Program-made: the position numbers and the translations under genes
Source: an uncultured Acholeplasmatales bacterium
GTDB taxonomy: Bacteria; Bacillota_I; Bacilli_A; ML615J-28; CAG-698
Direction: 5' to 3'
NCBI GenBank assembly: GCA_937877075.1
Contig: CALEGD010000129.1
Location: 1 to 21,790, forward strand
DNA length: 21,790 bases
The notes under the pieces: model-generated
Database searches by the model: none
What the model was told of the DNA's origin: nothing
What the model saw: only the letters and a program-made list of their open reading frames with translations
In this document: piece by piece, positions 8,064-13,962 of the stretch
Position numbering within the stretch: position 1 is the stretch's first letter
Layout of the letters: every line of letters starts with the position of its first letter

Positions 8064-8926
8064 CTGTCCACCTCATGCAAACTTAACAATTTATGTATTA
8101 CCTCAGTGAGTTTATCACGACAAACTACCATATCTACAAACCCTTTCTCCAATTGGAACTCGGCACTTTGAAAGTTCGGTGGTAATTCTTGTTTTATCGT
8201 TTGTTCTATCACACGTTTACCCGCAAAACCGATTAAAGAACCGGGCTCGGCAATTATCACATCACCTAGAAACGCAAAGCTGGCCAGAACCCCTCCGGTC
8301 GTTGGATTAGTAAGGACGCTAATAAAAAGTAGGCCAGCATCGGAAAACTTTTTAATCGCAGCAGAAGTTTTTGCCATTTGCATTAAAGAGAAAATTCCTT
8401 CCTGCATACGTGCCCCCCCTGAAGCCGAGAAAATAACCAAAGGTAGTTTTTCTTCTTTGGCCTTCTCAACAAGTCGCGTTATTTTTTCACCGACAACAGA
8501 GCCCATACTTCCCATCATAAAGAAACTGTTTAAAACCACTATCGCAACATTAAATTTTCCGATTTGACCGATTCCGGTAAGAACCGCTTCGTTTTCTTTG
8601 TTTTTTTCAATATTACTTTGAAGTTTCTCCGGATATCCCGGAAAGTCAAGCGGATTTAAACTTTTCAAGTCAGAAAACAATTCTTCAAAAGAATCACAGG
8701 TAATTTTAACTCTCTCGCGAGGACTGAGTCGTTCATGATATTGACACTTCGGACAAACAAAATTATTCTTTAAATAATCATCTCTAAAAACAAGTTCCTG
8801 ACAATGAGGACATTTTATAAAGAGATCATCGGGAATCATTACCTTTTCAACTTCGTCTTTTTTTCCGCGGTAATTCTTTTGGTATGTTTCTAATTTTGCT
8901 TTACGATCATCAAAAAAATTATTCAT
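8060..8926 (-). CDS. accD: acetyl-CoA carboxylase carboxyltransferase subunit beta
   Basis: The partner of AccA. The 288-residue protein has the N-terminal zinc ribbon with C39, C42 (CPHC), C58 and C61 (CPKC), followed by a crotonase-fold domain with FSASGGARMQEGIFSLMQMAKT, PTTGGVLASFAFLGD and EPGSLIGFAGKRVIEQT, all typical of AccD. The start at 8926 overlaps the accC stop by one base (TAATG), and the stop overlaps accA by 4 nt, so the four acc genes are read as one coupled block. No anomaly is seen. Confidence 0.97.
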   Translation of the reverse strand: MNNFFDDRKAKLETYQKNYRGKKDEVEKVMIPDDLFIKCPHCQELVFRDDYLKNNFVCPKCQYHERLSPRERVKITCDSFEELFSDLKSLNPLDFPGYPEKLQSNIEKNKENEAVLTGIGQIGKFNVAIVVLNSFFMMGSMGSVVGEKITRLVEKAKEEKLPLVIFSASGGARMQEGIFSLMQMAKTSAAIKKFSDAGLLFISVLTNPTTGGVLASFAFLGDVIIAEPGSLIGFAGKRVIEQTIKQELPPNFQSAEFQLEKGFVDMVVCRDKLTEVIHKLLSLHEVDR

Positions 8927-10290
8927 TAAAACTCACCTTTCAAGGTTTCCATAAAGATCTTAATGAATCCGGTATCATAAACTCCCCGGACAAAATTTGT
9001 ATTATGCATAATCAAATAGAGAATTTCCATATTGTTCTTGACGCCGTCGATAATAAATTGTTCCAATGCGACTCGCATCTTTCTGATTGCTTCCTTTCGG
9101 GTCGGTGCCCAAACAATTAACTTTGCAAGCAGTGAATCATAATGGGGGGAAATCTCATAATTATTATAAAGATAAGTGTCAATTCTTACACCGGGACCGC
9201 CTGGTAAAACCAGATTTTTGATTAATCCCGGAGAAGGTCTAAAATTATTATTCGGGTCTTCGGCAGTTATTCGACATTCAATGGCATGACCTAAAGAAGA
9301 AATATCTTCTTGTTTATAGGATAATTTATCTCCATAAGCAATTCTGATTTGTTCTTTTACCAAGTCAACTCCGGTAATCGCTTCGGTCACCGGATGTTCT
9401 ACTTGAATTCTAGTATTTACTTCTAGGAAATAATAATTTCGGTTCTCATCAACAATGAACTCAACTGTTCCGGCATTAATATATTCCGAAGCTCCGGCAA
9501 GTCTGACAACTGCTTCTCCCAATTCAAAACTTAAGGATTTCGAAAGGAAAGGAGAAGGGGATTCTTCAAGCATTTTTTGATTTCTTCTTTGAACTGAACA
9601 ATCCCTTTCCGGAAAATAAACTACGTTCCCGAATTTATCGGCTAAGAATTGAACTTCGATATGATGAGGTTTTTCAATAAACCTTTCTAAATATACATCC
9701 GGGTTCCCGAAATTTGCTTCCGCTTCCATTTTTGTCAGTTCAAACATCTTTGCAAGCTCGTCTTGATTATGAATAATACTGATGCCTTTACCGCCCCCAC
9801 CACAGGTAGCCTTAATTAAAAGCGGAAATCCTATTTTTGAAGCAACTTCTTTAGCTTCATCAAGACTGGAAACAATTCCCTCTGATCCTTCAATAACCGG
9901 AATATTAACCGACTTGGCAATTTGTTTAGCCATTGCTTTATCGCCGAGTTTTCTTATTGTTTGACTTTCCGGGCCGATAAAAATTAAATTACAACGTTCG
10001 ATAACTTCAATGAATTTTTCATTTTCAGATAAAAAACCATATCCAGGGTGAATAGAGTTGCATCCAGTTGCGATAGCGGCACTGATGATATTATTAATAT
10101 TCAAATAACTGTCAGAACTCTTTGGTCCTCCGATACAAACCGCCTCATCTGCGAGCTTTACATGCAAGCTTTCCTTATCGGCGGTAGAATAAACGGCAAC
10201 GCAAGGAATACCTAATTCCTTACATGCCCGAATTATCCTAACAGCAATTTCACCGCGGTTAGCGATTAAAATTTTATTTTGTTTCTTCAT
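8926..10290 (-). CDS. accC: acetyl-CoA carboxylase biotin carboxylase subunit
   Basis: ATP-dependent carboxylation of the biotin on AccB. The 454-residue ATP-grasp enzyme shows the start KILIANRGEIAVRIIRACKE, HPGYGFLSEN (about 80-89), the glycine loop KATCGGGGKGISI (about 159-171), the ligand region FPERDCSVQRRNQKMLEESPS (split over about 225-245) and EVNTRIQVEHPVTE (about 288-301). Length and motifs are normal. The ATG lies one base after the accB stop with no clear binding site, indicating coupling. Pyruvate carboxylase is excluded by length and neighbours. Confidence 0.97.
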   Translation of the reverse strand: MKKQNKILIANRGEIAVRIIRACKELGIPCVAVYSTADKESLHVKLADEAVCIGGPKSSDSYLNINNIISAAIATGCNSIHPGYGFLSENEKFIEVIERCNLIFIGPESQTIRKLGDKAMAKQIAKSVNIPVIEGSEGIVSSLDEAKEVASKIGFPLLIKATCGGGGKGISIIHNQDELAKMFELTKMEAEANFGNPDVYLERFIEKPHHIEVQFLADKFGNVVYFPERDCSVQRRNQKMLEESPSPFLSKSLSFELGEAVVRLAGASEYINAGTVEFIVDENRNYYFLEVNTRIQVEHPVTEAITGVDLVKEQIRIAYGDKLSYKQEDISSLGHAIECRITAEDPNNNFRPSPGLIKNLVLPGGPGVRIDTYLYNNYEISPHYDSLLAKLIVWAPTRKEAIRKMRVALEQFIIDGVKNNMEILYLIMHNTNFVRGVYDTGFIKIFMETLKGEF

Positions 10291-10291
10291 A

Positions 10292-10696
10292 TTATTTAAT
10301 CGTCATCAGTACCTGATCAAATCCGACCGGGTCGCCGTTCATAATTTTTATTTCATGAATGACTCCACTTTTTGGTGCGGTAATTTCATTCATGATTTTC
10401 ATTGCCTCAAGAATACAAACTGTATCCCCTTCTTGAACTTGATCTCCAACCCTGACAAACTCTTCACCCTGGCCGTCGGTAATATAAAAGGTTCCGACAA
10501 GAGGTGCTCTAACTTCCGTTAAACCTGTTTCAGGTATTTCTTTTTCTGATCCCTCAAAGACCTCAGTCTCGTTTACTTCTACCTTTTTTGATAGTTTAGA
10601 AAGTCTGATCTTAAAATCAGAGGCTTCTACTTCCAGTTCGGTTATCGAAGATTTTTCAAAATCTCTAATAATAGTTTGAATCTGTTTAAAATCCAT
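10292..10696 (-). CDS. accB: biotin carboxyl carrier protein of acetyl-CoA carboxylase
   Basis: Carries carboxybiotin between AccC and AccA/AccD. The 134-residue protein has a short N-terminal helical segment, an acidic linker (about 38-56) and a biotinyl domain with APLVGTFY (64-71) and the biotin site EAMKIMNE, where K100 would be biotinylated. It is shorter than the usual 150-160 residues, mainly in the linker. An AAGGGA site lies 6 nt before the ATG. It is the first acc gene, 16 nt after the degV stop, with no terminator or promoter visible in between. Confidence 0.95.
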   Translation of the reverse strand: MDFKQIQTIIRDFEKSSITELEVEASDFKIRLSKLSKKVEVNETEVFEGSEKEIPETGLTEVRAPLVGTFYITDGQGEEFVRVGDQVQEGDTVCILEAMKIMNEITAPKSGVIHEIKIMNGDPVGFDQVLMTIK

Positions 10697-10712
10697 ATTT
10701 TCCCTTCTTTGT

Positions 10713-11570
10713 TTATTTTTTATAATTTATATATCCAACTCCGATAGCTGTAATTCCTAGATGGGCAGCGACAGTTGAAGGAATGGTGAAGGTCTTAATC
10801 TTTAAGTCCGGATTAATTTTGTTGATTTCTGCCTTCGCAAGTTCCAAATCTTCAATATTATCTGTATAAGAAAGATGAATTTCTCCGTTTATCGTATCTA
10901 GGTTCTTAAAAACATAGGAAATCACTTTCTTAATCGCTCCCTTGTAAGAGCGAACATTTTCTATACTTTCCAAACGTCCTTCCGGAGTCAAAAGAATAAC
11001 CGGTTTAATACGAAAGAGATTAGCAATCTTAGACTTAGCATAAGAAAGTCTTCCGTTCTTGACCAAAGAAGTTAAATCATTAACAGTTAGATAATAAGCA
11101 GAGTTTTCACTGATTTTCAGAACTTCTTCTTTAATTTCTTCTAGCGACTTGCCTTCCTTCGCAAGTCTTGCAGCTTCTACCGCCATTGCTCCAAGAATTG
11201 AAACGGTAGTTTTTGTATCCAGGATTTCAATATTTATTCCGGTAATCATATCTTTACTTGCATGACCGTTCATATAAGTTCCGCTAAAATGTTTTGAAAG
11301 CGGAATATAAATAATATCCGTATAACCAAGGTTCTTTATTTCATTAAATTTTTCTAAAGTTTCTCCTACAGAAGGTTGACTAGTTCTCGGAATTAACTTC
11401 GTGTTCTTTAGGGCTTCATAAAATAAGGTATCTCCGTTTTTATCAAAATCCGTGAAAATTTCCTCACCAATAAAACAAGGTATATTAATCATAAAGATAT
11501 TGTCATATTGATGGTCAAAATTATAAATTGTTGAAGTGCTGTCAGTTAAAATAGCAATTTTCTTTTTCAT
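10713..11570 (-). CDS. DegV family protein, FakB-like fatty-acid-binding protein
   Basis: DegV/FakB proteins bind a fatty acid and present its carboxyl group to the kinase FakA, yielding acyl-phosphate for phospholipid synthesis. The 285-residue protein has the family motifs: TDSTST (9-14), TSQPSVGE (63-70), LSKHFSGTYMNG (91-102), LTVNDLTSLVKNGRLS (about 162-177) and a C-terminal AAHLGITAIGVG (269-280). The last motif usually reads HxGPG-like; here ITA replaces the second part, while H271 is kept. It is the first gene behind the FabT-regulated promoter, with a GAGAGGA site before the ATG. This position ties it to lipid metabolism much more firmly than sequence alone, but the FakB role remains inference, and no fakA is in the window. 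Confidence 0.85.
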   Translation of the reverse strand: MKKKIAILTDSTSTIYNFDHQYDNIFMINIPCFIGEEIFTDFDKNGDTLFYEALKNTKLIPRTSQPSVGETLEKFNEIKNLGYTDIIYIPLSKHFSGTYMNGHASKDMITGINIEILDTKTTVSILGAMAVEAARLAKEGKSLEEIKEEVLKISENSAYYLTVNDLTSLVKNGRLSYAKSKIANLFRIKPVILLTPEGRLESIENVRSYKGAIKKVISYVFKNLDTINGEIHLSYTDNIEDLELAKAEINKINPDLKIKTFTIPSTVAAHLGITAIGVGYINYKK

Positions 11571-11593
11571 AGATATCCTCTCAATTTAATTAG

Positions 11594-11622
11594 TTTGAAA
11601 TCCAAATAGTTTGAATTTCAAA
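11594..11622 (-). promoter_or_regulatory. tandem FabT-type operators
   Basis: Two copies of a palindrome matching the described streptococcal FabT site (TTTGA-N3-TCAAA core). TTTGAATTTCAAA at 11610-11622 is perfect, and extends to GTTTGAA-T-TTCAAAC at 11609-11623. TTTGAAATCCAAA at 11594-11606 has one mismatch. Their starts are 16 bp apart. They begin 4 nt downstream of the -10 box and cover the expected transcription start, so binding should block initiation. The fabT gene is within the operon, so the loop is autoregulatory. Confidence 0.85.
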
Positions 11623-11626
11623 CAAA

Positions 11627-11655
11627 ATTGTATCATATGACCTAGAGGATGTCAA
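11627..11655 (-). promoter_or_regulatory. sigma-A promoter of the degV-acc-fab operon
   Basis: On the minus strand TTGACA (11655-11650) and TACAAT (11632-11627) are separated by exactly 17 nt. The expected start of transcription near 11620 lies inside the perfect FabT palindrome. It is the only strong promoter seen ahead of the eleven genes. Confidence 0.9.
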
Positions 11656-11672
11656 CTATTATTTTAAATTAG

Positions 11673-11797
11673 AAAAAGATCCCACTTTAAGTACCCATAC
11701 CCACATACTAAGGGAAACTTAAGGCTGCTTCAATCACGACCTGACCTGATTCGTTGCTTAATATTGGATATAGGTAATTAAAATGAGATCAATTCCT
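11673..11797 (-). ncRNA. ffs: signal recognition particle RNA, small bacterial type
   Basis: The RNA that binds Ffh to target membrane and secreted proteins. The conserved helix-8 core CAGGTCAGG...GAAGCAGCC is present on the minus strand (about 11746-11721). The flanks form the long SRP hairpin: the segment at 11790-11766 (GATCTCAT...TATATCC) pairs with 11702-11678 (GGGTATGG...GGGATC) over about 24 pairs including several G-U pairs, and a T-run follows at 11677-11673, which would end transcription. The length of about 110-125 nt fits the 4.5S type without an Alu domain. It lies directly downstream of tadA, a common neighbour of this gene in Bacillota. The apical loop departs from the usual GGAA. 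End positions are estimated from promoter and T-run. Confidence 0.9.
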
Positions 11798-11802
11798 TAA
11801 AT

Positions 11803-11831
11803 ATTATATCATATTGTGAATGTAAATACAA
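11803..11831 (-). promoter_or_regulatory. promoter of the SRP RNA gene
   Basis: On the minus strand TTGTAT (11831-11826) and TATAAT (11808-11803) are 17 nt apart. The -35 box abuts the tadA stop codon. Initiation is expected near 11797, a few bases before the SRP helix. Confidence 0.75.
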
Positions 11832-12290
11832 TCATTTTTTTCTTAGGATACGGAAAAATTCCTTCATCATCATACTTATCTCTTCCGAATATATTCCTTT
11901 TTCAACTTCAATTTTATGATTAAACCCTTCTACATCCTGAATAGAAATAATACTTCCTAAAGCACCGAATTTCGGTTCATCGGCACCGTAGACAACCCTC
12001 TTAATTCTGCTTTGGAGAATAGCCCCGGTACACATTAAACAAGGTTCAAGAGTTATATAAATAGTAGCTTCCGTAAGTAAAGAAGTACCTAATTTTTTTA
12101 AAGCTTTGTTTATGGCAATCATCTCGGCATGTAAGAGTGCATTGTTCTTACTTTCCTTAAGGTTATGGCCGCGGGCTATAATATTATCGTCTACAACGAT
12201 TACACAACCGACAGGGACTTCCTCTTTTAAGAATGCTTTACGTGCTTCTTTGATTGCTTCTTTGATAAAATATTGATCATTTCTTCCCAT
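11832..12290 (-). CDS. tadA: tRNA-specific adenosine deaminase TadA
   Basis: Converts the wobble adenosine A34 of tRNA-Arg(ACG) to inosine. The 152-residue cytidine-deaminase-fold enzyme has the zinc and proton-shuttle motif HAE (H54, E56) and PCLMC (C84, C87), plus EVPVGCVIV (24-32) and the TadA-like NLKESKNNALLHAEM stretch. Length is normal. It overlaps tdk by 14 nt and is read from the tdk promoter; the SRP RNA follows. Guanine deaminase and other family members are disfavoured by size and by the neighbouring SRP RNA gene. It ends with TGA, evidence that UGA is a stop in this genome. Confidence 0.95.
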   Translation of the reverse strand: MGRNDQYFIKEAIKEARKAFLKEEVPVGCVIVVDDNIIARGHNLKESKNNALLHAEMIAINKALKKLGTSLLTEATIYITLEPCLMCTGAILQSRIKRVVYGADEPKFGALGSIISIQDVEGFNHKIEVEKGIYSEEISMMMKEFFRILRKK

Positions 12291-12873
12291 TTGGTTTTCC
12301 TAAGACAATATGGCAATGCCTGCATCTTGCCTCATATTGTTCCTTGGCACCGACTTTAATAATCGGATCATCATAATGAGCAGGTTCACCGTTTATCATT
12401 CTTTGGGTTCTGGTTGCGGGCGCTCCACAGACTTGACAGATGGCATCAAGTTTGGTAACAAACTCCGCTCTGGCAAGCAGTTCCGGCATAACTCCAAAGG
12501 GTTCTCCTCTAAAGTTTTTATCAAGCCCGGCAACAATCACCCTGACCCCTTTATCAGCAAGGGTTTCACAGACATCAATTACTTCTTCACCGAAAAACTG
12601 CACTTCGTCAATCGCAACTGCATAAGGCATAACGGAACCGAAGTAGTTATATATTTCATTGGCATTACGGATATCATTTGATTGAATCCTTCCGTTATCA
12701 TGAGAAACAACTTCATTATTACTATAACGATTGTCAATATTTGGTTTAAATATTAGCACGGTTTTCTTTGCATAATGAATTCTTCTGACCCTTCTTAACA
12801 ACTCTTCAGTCTTTCCGGCATACATACTTCCAGCAATCACTTCAATCCATCCGTCTTTTACCTGCAAATCCAT
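12277..12873 (-). CDS. tdk: thymidine kinase (type II)
   Basis: Phosphorylates thymidine to dTMP in nucleoside salvage. The 198-residue protein has the Walker A loop GSMYAGKTEEL (16-26), the DEVQFF motif (about 89-94), the lasso region with zinc cysteines CQVC and CRHC near the C-terminus, and the substrate loop EPAHYDDPIIKVG. A GGAGGAG site lies 7 nt before the ATG. The gene is divergent from rpmE, and the pair also lies together in Bacillus subtilis. It is co-transcribed with tadA (14-nt overlap). Length and motifs are normal. Confidence 0.97.
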   Translation of the reverse strand: MDLQVKDGWIEVIAGSMYAGKTEELLRRVRRIHYAKKTVLIFKPNIDNRYSNNEVVSHDNGRIQSNDIRNANEIYNYFGSVMPYAVAIDEVQFFGEEVIDVCETLADKGVRVIVAGLDKNFRGEPFGVMPELLARAEFVTKLDAICQVCGAPATRTQRMINGEPAHYDDPIIKVGAKEQYEARCRHCHIVLGKPNGKK

Positions 12874-12893
12874 TTTCTCAACTCCTCCATTAT

Positions 12894-12899
12894 ATTATA
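12894..12899 (-). promoter_or_regulatory. -10 box ahead of tdk
   Basis: A perfect TATAAT on the minus strand, 21 nt upstream of the tdk ATG. The -35 region 17 nt further up is poor (TTTAAC). The untranslated leader would be very short, just the binding site and a few bases. Confidence 0.5.
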
Positions 12900-12988
12900 A
12901 CCTAATAAGAGAAAATGTTAAAGTGGAAAATTATCTTTTTTGTCTGAATTTGTCTTTAGCGGTTTTTAGTAAATAGTTTCTTTTCTCC

Positions 12989-13017
12989 TTGACATTTTTC
13001 TTTGCCTGAAGTATAAT
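12989..13017 (+). promoter_or_regulatory. sigma-A promoter of rpmE
   Basis: TTGACA (12989-12994) and TATAAT (13012-13017) with a 17-nt spacer, a full consensus promoter, as expected for a ribosomal protein gene. Transcription would start near 13024, giving a leader of about 50 nt. Confidence 0.92.
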
Positions 13018-13036
13018 ATTTAAGATAAGAAACTTA

Positions 13037-13058
13037 CTATAGTTTTTTAAAACTATGG
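13037..13058 (+). promoter_or_regulatory. leader hairpin before rpmE
   Basis: A hairpin with an AU-rich stem, ATAGTT pairing with AACTAT plus outer C-G and G-U pairs, ends a few bases before the GGAAGGAG binding site (about 13060-13067). L31 leader elements that bind the protein and control its mRNA have been described in several phyla; this could be one, but the similarity was judged only by position and shape. Confidence 0.4.
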
Positions 13059-13073
13059 CGGAAGGAGTAAACA

Positions 13074-13283
13074 ATGAAGGAAAAAATTCATCCGAAATAC
13101 TACAATGTAACCGTTACTTGTACAAGTTGTGGAAACACATTTGAAACCGGATCGACTCTCAAAGAATTACGTGTCGATACCTGCTCAAAATGCCATCCTT
13201 TCTACACAGGACAACAGAAATTTGTACAGGCAGCCGGCCGGGTTGAAAAATTCAACAGACGTCTTGCAAAGAAAAAACAATAA
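13074..13283 (+). CDS. rpmE: 50S ribosomal protein L31, zinc-binding type
   Basis: A large-subunit protein of 69 residues. It starts MKEKIHPKYYNVTVTCTSCG and has the four zinc ligands C16, C19, C37 and C40, then HPFYTGQQKFVQAAGRVEKF, the hallmark of the C+ form. A GGAAGGAG site lies 6-7 nt before the ATG, behind a consensus promoter and a leader hairpin. It is a single-gene unit, closed by the terminator at 13306-13346. In bacteria with both forms, the zinc form is used when zinc is plentiful; no zinc-free paralogue is in the window. Confidence 0.98.
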   Translation: MKEKIHPKYYNVTVTCTSCGNTFETGSTLKELRVDTCSKCHPFYTGQQKFVQAAGRVEKFNRRLAKKKQ

Positions 13284-13305
13284 TCGGTTTGAAACCGGTT
13301 TTTTC

Positions 13306-13346
13306 TTTTTAAAGCCCCTCCTTATCTGAAAAAGGTGGGGCTTTTT
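13306..13346. terminator. bidirectional terminator between rpmE and lemA
   Basis: AAAGCCCC (13311-13318) pairs with GGGGCTTT (13337-13344), with a T-T mismatch and a further CCTT/AAGG helix inside, and there are T/A runs on both sides. It serves rpmE (plus) and the lemA operon (minus), whose stop codon at 13349 almost touches it. A weaker CGGTT/AACCG hairpin lies just before it at 13285-13304. Confidence 0.9.
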
Positions 13347-13348
13347 AT

Positions 13349-13942
13349 TTAAAAGCTTACTTTCGGAGCTTCTCTTTGGGCTTCTACATTAACTTCAAAG
13401 AATTGAGCCGGTTTAAATTTAAAGAGCCCGGCAATGATATTAGAAGGAAACAATTCCGTTTTATCATTATAAGCTAATACAGTATCATTATAGAACTGAC
13501 GGCTGAAGGAAATTTTATCTTCGGTTTCCTTCAATTGTTTCATCATTTCTTGAAAGTTTGTATTTGCTTTTAGATCAGGATAGCGTTCCTGAACAACCAA
13601 AAGACGACTTAAAGTTCCAGCCAAAGTATTATTAGCCTCAGCCATTCCTTCTACATTCCCGGCTCTTGAGGCTTGGGAATAAAGTCCTCTTGCCCGAGCG
13701 AATTCCTCAAATATGCCTTTTTCCATCTCGGCATAGCCTTTGACTGTTTCCGCAAGATTGGGGATTAAATCGAAACGCCGTTTCAATTGAACATCGATTT
13801 GACTCCAACCATTACGTACTTTGTTACGCAGTTTAACAAGAGCATTATAAGCCCCTATCACCCAGAAAATCAAAAGTACAACAATTGCACCAACAACAAT
13901 TAAGATTATTGTAGTAGTGCCTAAACTCAAAAATAAATTCAT
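13349..13942 (-). CDS. LemA family membrane protein
   Basis: A 197-residue LemA protein with one N-terminal transmembrane segment (about 9-30, TTTIILIVVGAIVVLLIFWVIG) and the conserved helical core YNALVKLRNKVRNGWSQIDVQLKRRFDLIPNLAETVKGYA, then RNFYNDTV-like SRQFYNDTVLAYN and FPSNIIAGLFKFKPAQFFEV. The N-terminus is probably outside and the helical bundle at the membrane. The biochemical role of LemA is not established; it often neighbours DUF2207 or TPM-domain proteins, as here. It is the last gene of its unit, 20 nt after the DUF2207 gene, with a GGAGGA site. Confidence 0.95.
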   Translation of the reverse strand: MNLFLSLGTTTIILIVVGAIVVLLIFWVIGAYNALVKLRNKVRNGWSQIDVQLKRRFDLIPNLAETVKGYAEMEKGIFEEFARARGLYSQASRAGNVEGMAEANNTLAGTLSRLLVVQERYPDLKANTNFQEMMKQLKETEDKISFSRQFYNDTVLAYNDKTELFPSNIIAGLFKFKPAQFFEVNVEAQREAPKVSF

Positions 13943-13962
13943 AATTAGTCCTCCTTATATTT

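Noticed and set aside
11832..12290. UGA read as tryptophan, as in mycoplasmas
   Set aside because: tadA, the pseudouridine synthase and the first GNAT end at UGA at family-typical lengths, and tryptophans are encoded by UGG.
12310..12681. A 123-codon plus-strand reading frame opposite tdk
   Set aside because: It is the shadow of a well-conserved gene, with no binding site and no recognisable domain.
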